DNA of 64,000 bases from Pontederia crassipes (GCA_030549335.1 CM060190.1:72492118-72556117); one strand, 5' to 3'; shown: positions 1 through 11,823, numbered from the stretch's first letter. Program-made: numbers and translations. Notes: generated by a model not told the origin, from the letters alone.

Positions 1-1
1 A

Positions 2-175
2 CATTACAAGGATGGCAACAACAGCAATGTCACGGACTACACAAGCTCCTCAACTCAGTTGCGTTTAAATATCCAAGGGACTACGTCACCCGGTGCAGGC
101 ACACCTGGGAACATCACGTCAACACCTTCAGTTGCAGATTCACTGATCAACAGTTTCATTGAAGAAGGAAGGTGA
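2..175 (+). CDS. 3' end of an LRR-malectin receptor-like kinase (copy 0), last exon, partial
   Basis: The window opens inside a coding exon. The frame from base 2 is open for 57 codons to TGA at 173-175. Its last residues (STPS-ADSLINSFIEEGR) closely match the C-terminal tails of copy 2 (51640-51690) and copy 3 (60240-60302), both of which follow recognisable kinase exons. This is the cytoplasmic tail after the Ser/Thr kinase domain of a membrane receptor-like kinase. A run of Asn/Ser/Thr residues precedes the tail. The rest of the gene lies to the left of the window, so nothing can be said about its integrity. The assignment rests on the tail similarity and on similar downstream DNA after copy 3. 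Confidence 0.7.
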   Translation, partial: HYKDGNNSNVTDYTSSSTQLRLNIQGTTSPGAGTPGNITSTPSVADSLINSFIEEGR

Positions 176-1170
176 TTCTTTAGGTGGTACTGCGGTGCAT
201 TTACATTTTACATATCCGCAGAAGCTTTTGTTTGCTAAATTGTATTAGTCATCTATCCCTGCTATGTATTCATATTATTAAAAAAATATATTTGCCAGTT
301 TTCTGAATCCATTTTGTGTATGTTTCCTTATGTATGAAAAGTTATCTGAGTCGAGAGTGAATGTATCATGTACGATATGTTTATGCCATTTCAACCCTGT
401 TTAAAACTTTGTAGAAGATGATGGTATGAGATAGGTGAGAATCAAATTCTATTATTTTTCTGGTTCCCGTTTTCTCGTCACCCTTTTGATATAATGCGTT
501 ACAAACTCAAGACATCACTCCCTGTTCTCAATCAATTTGGTCATGCATTAAGTAAGATCTGATGTTTTGAAGGATTCAACAAATTAAATAAAGAAATTTG
601 GGAAAAAAAAATTGTTTACGACCACGATCGCAGCAGAAAATATAAATATAAATGATGATATTTACTATTATTTTAAAACTTATTGGGTAAAATAGTACTA
701 TCATAAAAAAATAACAATAATGAAAATATGGAGCTCCAAAACATCCGAGTAAAAACTGATAAAACCTTATGTATTGAAAAAAAAAAATCATCCGAAAAGT
801 AACAAGCGTCCGACACAAAAATTACTTTAATCAAACCAAGCATCTGAGGAGCTGCCGTGGTTTGAATGAAGAAACGTGCTATAAGTAAATAGATAAAAGT
901 AACAAGGGGTCTGTAAATATATGCCGAACTTGGATATGCTTAATTTTATTATTTTTAAAATGAGCAATTAGAAAATGAAAATGTTTAATTCAGTGAATAC
1001 TTTTTTATTTGATATTTTTCATGCGCCAGTACTTTATACTAAAAGCATGATAGTCTAAAATGATCGAAAGTGATAATGTATAATACAAAAAATGCAAAAT
1101 ATTTTAAATGATAAAAAAAGTATGGGAAAAAATTTTAATACATAATTAATCATATGAGAACAGCTTCGCA
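176..1170. other. 3' flank of copy 0, AT-rich, no gene
   Basis: This holds the presumed 3' UTR and flank of copy 0. From about 925 to 1160 it is clearly similar to 60765-61045, the flank of copy 3, including the shared phrase GCGCCAGTACT. No convincing reading frame is present; the open stretch on the minus strand is low-complexity AT-rich sequence. Confidence 0.6.
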
Positions 1171-1263
1171 GACAACTTCAGCTACACAGAAATGAGAACA
1201 TCTACAGAGGACTTTAGTTCTTCAAATAGACTGGGTGAGGGAGGATATGGCCCTGTATTCAAG
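1171..1263 (+). pseudogene. Orphan kinase exon of an LRR-malectin RLK
   Basis: The segment encodes DNFSYTEMR, then SSNRLGEGGYGPVFK, which is the start of a kinase domain with the Gly-rich ATP loop (GEGGYG). It matches the corresponding exons at 50017-50141 (copy 2) and 53355-53479 (copy 3). It ends at the same splice donor (AAG followed by GTTAGA), and intron similarity continues to about 1340, where a foldback element starts. The 5' end of the exon (about 30 bases in the other copies) is replaced by unrelated sequence. No neighbouring kinase exon is recognisable, so this is a relic of a duplicated copy. Confidence 0.75.
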
Positions 1264-1344
1264 GTTAGAATGAAATCAAATCAACTAGCAGGCAAACAAA
1301 TCTAGAATCCACTACGGCATATGCAGTAATCAAATATTATAGAG

Positions 1345-2253
1345 GAAAAATTACACCATGCTCTTTAACTTTAAAATTTGTTCAGTCGTATCCTTCAATT
1401 TTATTTACATAAATGCTCTTCATCTTTTAACGCGTTTCACCCGGTGTTTTTTTTACATGGGACAGTCGATTTTTCGTTGACGTGACGTTCACGTGGCTAT
1501 CTCCTCTCTTCTCCATACAAATAGCTGTCCGACGTGACATGCTTCGACGTGGCACCACATATTTAACTATCTTACTTATCATAAGTTGACCCACTCACTG
1601 TTAAATTATTTTCTTATTTCCCTCTTGTCGTCATTCGTGTGAAACCTCTTTCGCCGTTCGCTCTTTTTCGTCGTTCGCCTCCTTCATCGTTCGCCGTTTG
1701 CATTTGTCGGCCGCCGTCTTCGCCCAAGCATCGTTGTCCCTTCGCATTCGTCTTCATCCCAAGCATCGACGAACGTGAAGGGATAACGATGTTGGGTGAA
1801 GATGGCGACCGGCGAATACGAATGGCGAACGATGAAGGAGACGAACGACGAAAGATAGCGAACAACAAAGAAGGTTTCACGCGAATGACGGCAAAGAAGA
1901 AAATAATAAAATAATTTAATAGTGAGTAGGTCAACTTACGATAAGTAAGATAGTTAAATATGTGGTGCCATGTCGGACGGCTATTTGCGTAGAAAAGAGA
2001 GGAGATGGCCACGTGGATGCCACGTCGACGAAAAATCGAAAAATTGACTAATAAAGAGGGCATCGGGTGTAACGCGTTAAAAGATAGTCACGTGAACGCT
2101 ACATCGACAAAAAATTGGAAAACTGACTGTCCCAAATAAAGAGAGCATCGGATGAGACGCATTAAAAGATAAATGACATTTGTGTTACAAAATGAAATTG
2201 AAGGATATCGTTGAACAAACCTTAAAATTTGAGGACATTTGGTGTAATTTTTC
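1345..2253. mobile_element. Foldback / long-TIR DNA element (MULE-like?)
   Basis: The outer ends are mirror images (GAAAAATTACACCA at 1345; TGGTGTAATTTTTC ending at 2253). Similarity between the arms continues inward almost to the centre near 1770, so the whole 0.9 kb is one imperfect palindrome. The right arm carries an extra internal partial duplication of about 80 bp. Open frames exist on both strands (1639-1914 plus, 1614-2063 minus), but they are reflections of each other, rich in Arg/Ser/Pro, and are best explained by the inverted repeat rather than by protein coding. It sits in the intron remnant after the orphan kinase exon. I could not find a clear target-site duplication. Confidence 0.75.
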
Positions 2254-4042
2254 GTAATGAAAATAAGCCACATGGAAAATTTATTTCGTAATGTTGGTGT
2301 CTTCATTAATTACCGGATAGTAATTTGAGTATTGAATAATAATCTAATTAAAGTATAAAAGTTAGAGAAAAATGCATGCTTAAATCCATAAGGAATTTAC
2401 GTGTGATTGGATTTGGTAGATCTTAATATAAGAAGTTAATATCACTTTAGTTGTTTGATGACATGAATAATTTATCATCTATCATTATTAAATATTGATT
2501 TAATCATGAATCTACGTATATAAATTTCTTTTGAATTTACACCTCCATGTATTCCGTACGGTTAAATGTTAGTTGATAGTGGTTTGAATATAAATTTAAT
2601 AAAAGTAATTGGATAATATAATGATTTAACTAATGGATAACTATAAAATGATAAAATAGACATAAAAGTACAATTTACATTCTTATTTTCTGAAATACTA
2701 AAATAATTAATTTGTGGCATGTTAATTTGGGGAGTAAATCTTTTTAAACATTGCTTTGTTATAAAAGGGAAAAATATTAATTAATATTCTTAAAAGAAAT
2801 ATTCTTTTTACATCGATAAGTAAAAATAGAGATGTAAAGTATCAATTATTTAGAAATTGAGAAATAAATTATTTTAAAAATAAAATAATAAGGCAATAAC
2901 TATTTCAAAATTATTAGATATAATTCATACGGTAATACATTTGTAGATAACATGTCAAAATTAAATTAAAATACTAAATTTAATATATATTTTTAACCAA
3001 AAAAAGGATATGACAAATTGAACAAATTAAAATAAAAAAAAGTTTAATAATAACAACAATAGATATAGATAATAGTATTCAAATAAAATAATTCGATACA
3101 TGATATTTTTTATTTTCTTTAGTGTCTCATTTTATAAAAAAAAGCTCAAATTTCAGATTGAAACGCTGAATTCTCTTATAATTTCAAATGGTAAAAGGCA
3201 GTCTGAAACCATGTGGGAAAGTTCAAGGCGTAGAGAGGAGACCATATGCATCCAACTTTCCCACGTGTGAAATGGATTGAGTACCGGCCGTAATCTCAGC
3301 CATTCATCGATATTGGTGTCCCATCAAGTTAAATAACATTTTGTTAAATTTTAAAAGAAATGTTATTACAAAAAAATATTTAGTTAGAATAATGTGAAGA
3401 CTCGAATTATTGTTCTCAGTTAATTGATCTAAATGTTGATTGATTTTTTTCGGTGCGTATCTAAATGTTGATTGATTATATAATCTTTCGTTCACAGAAT
3501 GTACTATTTGTTTGATCGATGACTATGTTTCACTAAAAAAAAATGATTGATTCTTTTATTTAATTTTGAATAAACAAGAGCTGAAGAAAATTCTCATTCC
3601 TCAAAAAAATTCCCAAACATTGGTAAATGAATGGGATGATAAAAAAAAAACAGTGGTGAACGAACGTTGAACGAATGGGATGATAAAAACTAGTGGTCTT
3701 TTAATTATTTAGTATCTGATTTAACTGCAATTATTTATAATATTAATGAATTGAGTTGAAAGGACGTCTACAAAATTAATACTTTTTTAGGAGCTCTTAA
3801 GATAAATTTGTTACTCAGTCAAAATGATTTATAATAGTTTTAAATTTTCTTTATATTTTGTAATTAAAAAATAAATGTGATAAGCATTTATTTTACTTAT
3901 TTATAAGTAAATCATAAGTTAAAAAAGTTGATTAAAATAATAACTTTAATTAAAATATTACTAAACATGTAACTATTTATTTTTTAAAATTAACTTTAGT
4001 TATTAAACCACTTAGCAATATTTCAACTTATCAACTAGACTA

Positions 4043-4073
<31 letters not shown>

Positions 4074-6287
4074 TCGATGTAGAATACTAATTTTACTTAT
4101 TCTAAAAAATAGAATGAATGTAAAGCACTAATTTTACCTATTAAATTATTAAAAAAAATATTACTTATTGTATTAATTAAATAGTATATTTGATCAAGAT
4201 CAATTTTTTTTATTTTTTCATGATTGTGATCAAATTATTTTAACAAATATGATAAATTCACTTGCTGCAGTTCATTTAAGTCTAGATGATACTCTTTTTA
4301 TTTCAAAATAGCTTAATAAATATATATTAATTCATATAATAAATAGGGTGAAAGAAATTTGAGTAGGATCGGATTTTTCATCCAAAAAAACTAATCCTTA
4401 CTTTTCGGATTGAGTTTTAAAATTAAAGAACTGTCTTAAAATTATTTTAAAAATAAAAATCACCCTCTAGCAAAACAATTTTTTCGATTGCTTTTTTTGA
4501 CCCTATTTTTATATAATTATATTTAAAAAATATATGTAATAAATTAAAATTAATATAAAAAATATTTAATTTCATATTAAATATAAATATTCTACTAAAA
4601 TTTTAAGTTATTAAATTAGAATTCAATAATGTGCTAGAAAAGTATGAAATTTTAGACAAAAATATTATATTTATAATAAAATAATTGATAATATATGAAT
4701 TAATTATACAAATAAAAAATGTAAATAAAAAATAAGCCACAGACCCTTAGGATTTTTTTTGGGTGGTCCATAATTTTAAAAGGGTGAATTTAATTCATTA
4801 AAAACTATCCTAATCATATTCGGGTCTCTAATTTTTAACTTTTTTTATTTAATTTTTTTGGGTTGGTTAGATTTTTCACATTGATAAAAAAATTTTATTC
4901 ATGCTCTTAGATCCCTCTTCATGCTCTGTGCTCCTCAACTAACTTATATGCGGTTAGTAATATAATATTATATTCAGCTTAATGGGTACGTCTCTCCTTT
5001 ATATATGAGACGTTTAGTAATAAAAATACGGATAAAACTCTATGGAAAAATTATAAGATTAAATGAATGGTTTATCTGTGTATCAAATCCCGTTGTCAAA
5101 GTAAAGCACTAATATGAATTTTGATTTATTTCTATTAATACTGTCATTCTTATTCTTTTTACGCAATTTATTATGTAATAATAATAATATTTTACGCAAT
5201 TTATGTTATTCTTTTTTGTAATTTTTCATATTAGAAAGCAAGTGACAAGAATTATATTTTACAATTATTAAGAAAAGAACATAAGAAAATTTGAATTAAA
5301 TTTAACGAAAGGATATAGGTGTCAGTTATGGATAAGATTGAAGTTTATAAACTTATAGTTTAAAATTAAATATGAAGAAAATTATAATGTAACAGATATT
5401 AAAGGAAATAACCTTTTAGTTTGCGTCACTGGTCCAATATCTCTTTTCTCCATTAGTTCATGTTCCATATCTATTTTCTAGATAATATCTAGGAATAAGA
5501 CGTTCCATCTTGGCGGGTTTTCGTCATATATTTTTGCTCGAAATGTTTCTTAATTAATGCACCAATTCGACCCCAAAAACCCCCACCGAATGTATAAATG
5601 TAACACTGATTACAATAAATAAATTAATAATAGAATATAGTTTTTAGTATTAGTTAATTACTTTCATCGTAGTTAATATTATAATTTTTAATCAAATTGG
5701 AGTTTGCATTATTGATAAATCATCTAATGCTTTATTTAGTTTGCACTTAATAATGAATTAAATCGATTTGGATTTAAGGTATGTTATGATTTAATCCGAT
5801 TCAAAAGTAAGATTGTGTTGGCTGACCAAAGTTGAGGCTGATCAGAGTTGACGGCTTTGACACGAGCCGAGTTTGTTGACCACGTCCGGTAGGATGGATA
5901 AGAGACGAGGCAGCCAAGACTATTTTAAAACTTCAACAAAAAAAGGCTAGACCATATGTGTTTATATAGACTAAAAAAATTATTTGTTTCTTAAACTAAA
6001 GAAGTTTGATCTGACTTAATAGCTTGTTAAATTTTATTTATTAATAAGAAATGTTATTAGTTTAAATTATATTATTACGTTCATTTTTATCATGTTTTAA
6101 TTTTACATTAGTTTAACTGTGACATTTATCAATTAAGTTTTATTAAATTTATAATCAAATTGTTATCCGGTATTATCTAACACTTATAATTGACTCGTGT
6201 CATTATTCTATACTTAAATTAATTTTTACTAATCAAGATATTAATTTTTATGGAATAGAGTATCATTATTGAATTACTATTATTATG
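2254..6287. other. AT-rich intergenic DNA, no gene seen
   Basis: No supported coding region was found. From about 3220 to 3540 it resembles 61046-61330 (flank of copy 3), so the 1.16-3.22 kb segment looks like an insertion relative to that flank. A (TA)n microsatellite lies at 4042-4068. The stretch 3720-4030 resembles the interior of the Tourist-like MITE at 61386-61689. The remainder is low-complexity AT sequence. Confidence 0.5.
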
Positions 6288-6490
6288 AGAATAATAATTA
6301 TGTGAGACAAAAATTGATCGAATATATGAGCCATCGTTCAATCGTGGACTGATGGCTCATCAACAAATAGATGTTTATTTGTAGAGATCTTGAAAGTACT
6401 GAATCACATCTATTTGTAAATTATCATATGATAATCTAACGATGACACATATATACGGATCAATTTTTATCTTCACAGAATTTGTATTCT
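6288..6490. mobile_element. Small inverted-repeat element (MITE) with palindromic core
   Basis: Two arms mirror each other: GACAAAAATTGATCGAATAT near 6305 against ATACGGATCAATTTTTATC near 6454. Inside are a second inverted pair (AAATAGATGT near 6365 and ACATCTATTT near 6405), an 8-bp hairpin stem (GAGCCATC/GATGGCTC near 6328-6357), and a palindrome (TTATCATATGATAA near 6421). It has no coding capacity. The exact ends and the superfamily were not resolved. Confidence 0.5.
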
Positions 6491-6535
6491 TTATAATTAT
6501 ATACGAGATGAAGTATGAAATATATTTATTTATTT

Positions 6536-6938
6536 TAGGGGTGTTAACAGGTCAGGTTGGATACAACCCGTGAACAAATTCGATCCGAATCGACTATATT
6601 TGATCGGGACCTGGTCGGGTCCCAATTTTCTTTTTTCTTTTTCTTTTTATTACTGTTTTATATTTAAGTAATATAAAAAATATTTATTTTAATATATAAA
6701 ATAAGTTTTCTAATTATTTAAATATTATTTCTGCATTTAAAGTATTTTATTTCAATTTTTAATTTTTTAAAGTAAATATAGGCTTAAGTTTAAATAAAAA
6801 AGAAAAAAATAATAAAATAATCGGGTCATCGTGTTGGGTCGAGTCAACTCGAGTTGGAAAAATCTAACCCGTACCCGACCCGACCACCACCCCAACCTGA
6901 CCCAACGGGTTCATGGTCGACCTCGCTGAACACCCCTA
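6536..6938. mobile_element. hAT-type MITE with GGGTCGGGT-rich ends (copy a)
   Basis: The ends are TAGGGGTGTT at 6536 and AACACCCCTA ending at 6938. The subterminal regions contain GGTCGGGT/ACCCGACC-type motifs, and the centre is AT-rich. It shares ends and layout with the element at 21037-21569, which has an 8-bp target duplication. An immediate right-hand TSD is absent because another element abuts it; GTTTATTT beyond that element (7587-7594) is one base from the left flank ATTTATTT. Confidence 0.65.
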
Positions 6939-7583
6939 GGGGTCGTTTGAAAACAGAATAACGGTTCTTCTTAAGTTTCCCGTGCATAGTTGAATTGACA
7001 GATTAGTTCGGGATGTGTTTGGTTAGAGTGGAATTTGATAATGAAGAATAAGGTGGTTGATGTGATGGGAAAAAGTAGATGTGATTGATGAATTTTGGGT
7101 GGATTTTGAATTAAAAATGATTATTATAATTATGAAGTATAATTTTATTATTAATTAAAATAAAATTGTAAAATAAAAATTTTTTATGGGAAAATTTTGT
7201 TAAAAATTATATTATTTAAATATAAAAAATCATTTTTAAATTAAATATATTTAATGAAATATTAAAATTTTTAATGAAAAATAGGTAATAAATAATATTA
7301 TATTAAACACTTATTAAAATTATTTTATATCTATTAAATAATTTATTTTATTAGTGAAGATATAGTGTGAGAGAAAAGAAAAATAAAAAAGAAAATGAAT
7401 TTTGAAAAAAAAGGAAAAATATCTCGTCATGGTCAAAAGTAAAAAAAAAAACGGCAGCCTCCGGTTCCACCTAACGGAATGGTGGAATCGGGCATCTCTG
7501 TTCACGCATTTCGAAATGATGTTTGGCGAAACCAGGTGGAACAAAGCCGCGGTTTCCGCCGGATTCCTTAACCAAACGACCCC
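6939..7583. mobile_element. Second MITE abutting the hAT-type MITE
   Basis: The left end GGGGTCGTTTG (6939) mirrors the right end CAAACGACCCC (to 7583). A GGAATTTG/GGTTAGAGTGG-type subterminal stretch on the left is weakly mirrored by CCGGATTCCTTAACC on the right. The two short open frames on opposite strands (7320-7544 and 7402-7629) lie in this repeat and are not believed to be genes. No TSD was resolved, so the superfamily (Harbinger or hAT) is open. Confidence 0.5.
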
Positions 7584-7750
7584 TTGGTTTATTTACAAAT
7601 GTTGGATAGATGTTTTTACTAATGAATAAAAAAATAACAATCTCAACGATTGACAGAATAATATGTTAATAAATAAGACTGAAAATATAAGGTAAAATAG
7701 ATCAAACGAATTAACAATTATCATCGTGCACGTATATTCTACAATTAAAT

Positions 7751-7752
<2 letters not shown>

Positions 7753-7788
<36 letters not shown>
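7753..7788. repeat. (TA)n microsatellite upstream of copy 1
   Basis: About 18 uninterrupted TA units lie 150 bases before the copy 1 start codon. It could overlap the TATA region of that promoter, but nothing in the sequence proves a promoter role. Confidence 0.9.
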
Positions 7789-7789
<1 letters not shown>

Positions 7790-7794
<5 letters not shown>

Positions 7795-7940
7795 GAATGG
7801 CTTGTTTTTCCTTTATGAAAGTTTTGCCCATTCCATGATCTCTATCTCTCTCTCGCTCGCTCGCGTTGGCCCCAAAGTCTCACGCTATCAAGGATCAAGA
7901 GAAAGCTCTCGGCTTTTGCCTGTGTTTCTTCCCGAAGATC
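7790..7940 (+). promoter_or_regulatory. Probable 5' UTR / core promoter region of copy 1
   Basis: A pyrimidine-rich stretch (CTCTATCTCTCTCTCGCTCGCTCGC near 7838-7864) precedes the signal-peptide exon. Such CT-rich leaders are common in plant promoters and 5' UTRs. The upstream ATGs near 7787 and 7835 are out of frame or lead only to short frames. The ATG at 7941 has a G at +4 and begins a good signal peptide. Confidence 0.4.
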
Positions 7941-9352
7941 ATGGGAACTTCAAGATCTCCAGCATCTCTTCTTCTTCATCTTTTGCAGCTTCTTCTCCAA
8001 TTGGCGTCCTCAACGCTCTTTCTGCTCTTCTTCGTGGAGATGGCCACAGCTCAAGTGACAGATCCCACAGAAGGTACGTCCATCTACAGCTATATAACCT
8101 CGCAGGTCTCCTTTAATTAGTGCTTAATTAATTTGGATCACTTCTACTGCATGCTATTGTTGGCAAATTCCTTGCTACTTTTTTCCCCTATATATATGTA
8201 TATAACTCCCAAAAGAGGAGCTGCAAATTGTAACTCCCAACCCCAAACGGAAATATTTCTTTTTGCCTACGTAAATATATAATATAATCAGCTATTAACT
8301 GATTGGTTACTTTTATTGATTAAACCTCCTTTTTCTTTCTTTGGGCAGAAATTTTAATGAAGGTGACAAAAAGTTACCATAAAATTCCTTTTCGAATGGT
8401 GGAAGAATACTCTGCCCCAATTTGTAATTAAATAGAGGAGATATATTTTCCTCACCATGTTTTATATAAGTGACTGAAATGAGTACAATACGAATAGTAT
8501 GTGATACTCGTGTTATGTGATTCCACGTGACTTTTGGAGTCTGTTTAATTATTTCCGGTGCGTGTAAATAAAAAAAATTCTGTTGGTCGTTTTGAAGGGT
8601 TCCACTCCAACTTTTGCAAGTTTAATATATAAGGTCGCTTAATTTTAATTTTAGTGCTATTTATATCACTAAACTAATTTAGAGTCCCCAAGTCATGATT
8701 TCACTAAAGTTTATTATATCATTTATCTCTAATAAAATAAAATGAAAGTGCTTGATCAAGGTGTTTTCTTTATGTGAAATTATATTTTTGTTAATATCTT
8801 TTTGTGGTGGCATGACATATATACATCACTGAAATTAAAAATAGATACTGAAAGTAATTTTATTAGTGGCCCAAATATTAAAAGTATATAAAAAGTGAAA
8901 AAAATGTATGCCATTATTTCATAAAGTCCTAAAACCGACAAATCGAAACGCCTTTGCATCTGAAATATAAGTCAACGAGATCAATAAGATCTATATCTCG
9001 CGTGTAGTGTAACAATAAATCATTTTTCATGATTTGTTATCTTTGAGTTTTTTTTGGTTCCTCTTCTTAATTTTGTGAACTGCATGCAGTGAAGGCGTTG
9101 AAGACTATGCTCCTGAGGTGGCGGATCAATCCATGGGATCGGAACACCACAGCCGGCGGTCCACTGTTTTGGATTTGGAACACCGGTACCGGCGACTTTT
9201 CATTGCATTGGAACGACACCATCGACCCATGCAGCGGGGCGACGCCGTTTGACATCGACGACTTCCAATCGTACGACGAAACCTCAACTGGTATGACGTG
9301 CGACTGCTCCACGAATACCTCAGACGGCATTTGCCACATCACTGGCCTGCAA

Positions 9353-9411
<59 letters not shown>

Positions 9412-10177
9412 TTTAAGACAATTGACAGAGCACCTTATCTTCTAGAGGATGTTTGGATCATCCAAATGCCCTCAATATTTCTTCGGGGCAAGGGTGCTTT
9501 GAAGATACATTCATCACATATATATATCAAACGATTAGAGAAATGACTTAATTTTTCAATAATAACGAATGAAAAGAATAACAAGAATCCTATTATATTA
9601 AAATATGGATCCCGCCCAGGTGCGAACATCAGCAAGCCTTCAATTAAAATTTTCCCTCGAAGTAAATTATATATATTGGAACAAAATTTCTCATTTTGTA
9701 TTTAATTATGTAATAAAAACATAAAAAGTACTACAAATTAAAACAATTTGAGAAACAATGTGAAACTAATTCAATGTGTTTGGGAAGCGCTTTTTTTTTT
9801 TGAAATATTATTCTGATCAATGGTTGGAATACTAACTACACTTTTGCAACTTATCGAGACCTTACGGGATGCAAAACATGGATAATGGATTGATGAGTTT
9901 GTTCTTCTAATCGTCGACGTTGTTTGGTCGTTTCAGGAAATTGGATGGATGGTTCCTGAGTGGAACAATCCCACAAGAGTTCCAATTCTTTAAAGACCTC
10001 AAGGGGCTGTAAGATTTATTTCTCTATCCTAACTTTTACAATAAACTGTTCAAAAGATTTATGATTTCAGAAAGCATATAACGCAGTCTCTCTTCGAATT
10101 TACAGGAATCTAGCGGAAAATAGTCTAACCGGTCCTTTGCCAGCGTTCTTTGGGGACTTCAGTCATATGCAATACCT
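7941..10177 (+). CDS. LRR-malectin receptor-like kinase, 5' part only (copy 1, exons 1-4)
   Basis: Proposed join: 7941-8073, 9090-9408, 9937-10008, 10106-10177. Exon 1 begins MGTSRSPASLLLHLLQ and encodes a hydrophobic signal peptide, probably cleaved after the Ala of ATAQ. The junction gives TDPTEVKAL, the usual start of the mature N-terminus in this receptor family. Exon 2 carries the Cys-rich segment (DPCSG, TCDCS, CHITGLQ). Exons 3 and 4 are 72-base, phase-2 LRR exons (LSGTIPQEF; NSLTGPLPAFF). All junctions are GT-AG and in phase. No stop interrupts these exons. After exon 4 no further LRR, malectin or kinase exon follows for 33 kb, only transposons. Either this is a truncated copy, or its remainder is the 43064-51690 copy. 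Function as an intact receptor is doubtful. Confidence 0.7.
8074..9089 (+). other. Intron 1 of copy 1
   Basis: An AT-rich intron of about 1 kb, with donor GTACGT at 8074 and acceptor TGCATGCAG at 9089. Nothing else was recognised inside. Confidence 0.65.
9356..9408 (+). repeat. (CT)n microsatellite inside coding exon 2 of copy 1
   Basis: About 26 CT units follow directly after the codons for HITGLQL. Reading on in frame gives an alternating Leu-Ser tract. A GTATTT donor follows the last C at 9409, and using it ends the exon in phase 2, the phase needed by exon 3. Confidence 0.85.
9409..9936 (+). other. Intron 2 of copy 1
   Basis: It lies between the donor after the CT tract and the acceptor GTTTCAG at 9936. 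It is AT-rich, and the short open frames in it are not supported. Confidence 0.5.
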
Positions 10178-11289
10178 GTAAGATTAAGTATCACTTGAAT
10201 TGCACCGCATAATATTTCTTATTGAAAGAAAAAAAATAGTAAACTAGCATTTATGAACTGATCATAGATCTTTCCTTTTCATGGCACAAACTTGAATGAA
10301 TTAAGGAATAGGTAATATAATGGTGATGAGTATAATTACATGTCACACCAAATTTAAGGAATCGGTAATATAATGAAGAATAGGATTTTTCCTTTAGATT
10401 ACTATGATAGGAATGAAATGAGTATAATTACATGTCATAACAAATTTAATGGAATCAGTAATATAATGATGAATAGGATATTTACATAATCCCCATAGCG
10501 GTGGGTTCAGATTGCTGAACCGGATAATGAAACGGTTTGCAGTCCTGACGGTGACCCTGCCAAGAAACCTTCTGTCGTCTTCTTGAAGTGGTGTCAATGG
10601 CTAAGAGGACGACATCCTTGTTCGTCCTCTTAAAGTAATGTACATAGTCGTATGTACATGCGATGTGCATATATGCACTTGATGAAGCTACTCCATTAAC
10701 TGCATATGCATGTGGTTACATGAACTACTTTCATGTGCAGTTGATGCGATATTCAAACTTCTTGATGAACAGAAGTTAGGTAATCTTTTTGACGTGTGCA
10801 ACAATCTTTCATCATGATTTTGATGAAGAACGATTAGATTGCGAACACATGATTCCTTTCCATACATAGTGAGTCCCGACGATGAGATAGAAATAACGTT
10901 GACAAAGTCGATGAATCTAATGCCTTTGATTCCCTAGCCAATCTGGAGTAAGATCGGTCGTCTGATCATGAATCAAGTGGAGCCAACAGTTTTTGCTACC
11001 AACAACAGGTCTCTGCGGCAACCTAATGCCTATCACTACTATCATATATATGCTTATGCCTTGAATACCCACCGCGACAATATTTTTCAAATTTCAGTCA
11101 GACAAATTCAAGAAAAAACTAATTTTTGATGAATATCCCGACGATGCTGGTGAAAAAATGCTCATCAGAAATTATTATGAGTACTATCATCGCAAAGACA
11201 ACCTTCAGAATTTCCAACAAGAGAATCCCGTAGAAAGTTCTGAAAGATGGGAGAGGGAGAGGGAGAGAGAGAGAATTTAGGTTGAAAGA
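10178..11289. other. Downstream of exon 4 of copy 1: intron relic and unassigned repeats
   Basis: The first about 130 bases resemble the intron after the paralogous exon at 43064-43135 (TTTTCATGGCACAAAC versus TTTTTATGGCATAAAT). At 10303-10470 a stretch of about 93 bp is repeated (GAGTATAATTACATGTCA at about 10327 and 10420). A somewhat GC-richer stretch at 10490-10630 could be a decayed transposon or gene fragment, which I cannot name. A (GGGAGA)n run lies near 11248-11274. Confidence 0.45.
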
Positions 11290-11823
11290 GGGGGTACTTA
11301 TTATAAATTCAAATTTCGATAGTCCTAATTTTCAAAATTACTGATGGAGATACCAATGAATGGATATTTGTTAGTAACTTAGAAGGCTACGACCATCGAA
11401 AACCTTAATATTAAAATATTAATCATATGTCAATACTTTATTATATAATATTATAATATATTTATTATAAATTCAAATTTCAATTGTCCTAGCCATCGGA
11501 ACATCTTTAGAATTATCGACGGATGTAAATTCATCAATAATTCTGAATGCTAGGACAATTGAAAATCATAATATTAAAATATTAATCGTACGTCAATACT
11601 TTATTATATAGTATTATAATATAGTTTATTATAAATTCAAATTTCTTCGAAAATACTAATGATTGTCCTATCCATTGATACTTCCAAAGGCAATGACCAT
11701 TGGTAAAATACCGATGGATGCTTTGTCCATTGATATTTTGATAAGATATTTCTGTCGTTGCAAATTTTGTCAGAAAATGCAAAAAAATTTGACCCATCCA
11801 AAATACGTAATTCTCTTATAGTG
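11290..11823. mobile_element. End of a CACTA-like element with about 165-bp subterminal repeats
   Basis: The right end CTCTTATAGTG (to 11823) is the inverse of CACTATAAGAG, a plant En/Spm-type terminus. The interior has three occurrences of TTATTATAAATTCAAATTTC (near 11298, 11461, 11627), spaced about 165 bp apart. It also has phrases such as GAATTATCGACGG that are typical of CACTA subterminal regions. No matching left terminus was found, so the element is probably truncated. Confidence 0.5.

Noticed and set aside
1614-2063. Open frames on both strands (149 and 91 residues) rich in Arg and Ser
   Set aside because: They are mirror images produced by the foldback element, with no domain and no sign of independent coding.
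2305-2330. Possible remnant of the next kinase exon (ATTACCGGAT) after the foldback element
   Set aside because: Only about ten bases match, and the following sequence diverges, so this is not enough to call an exon.
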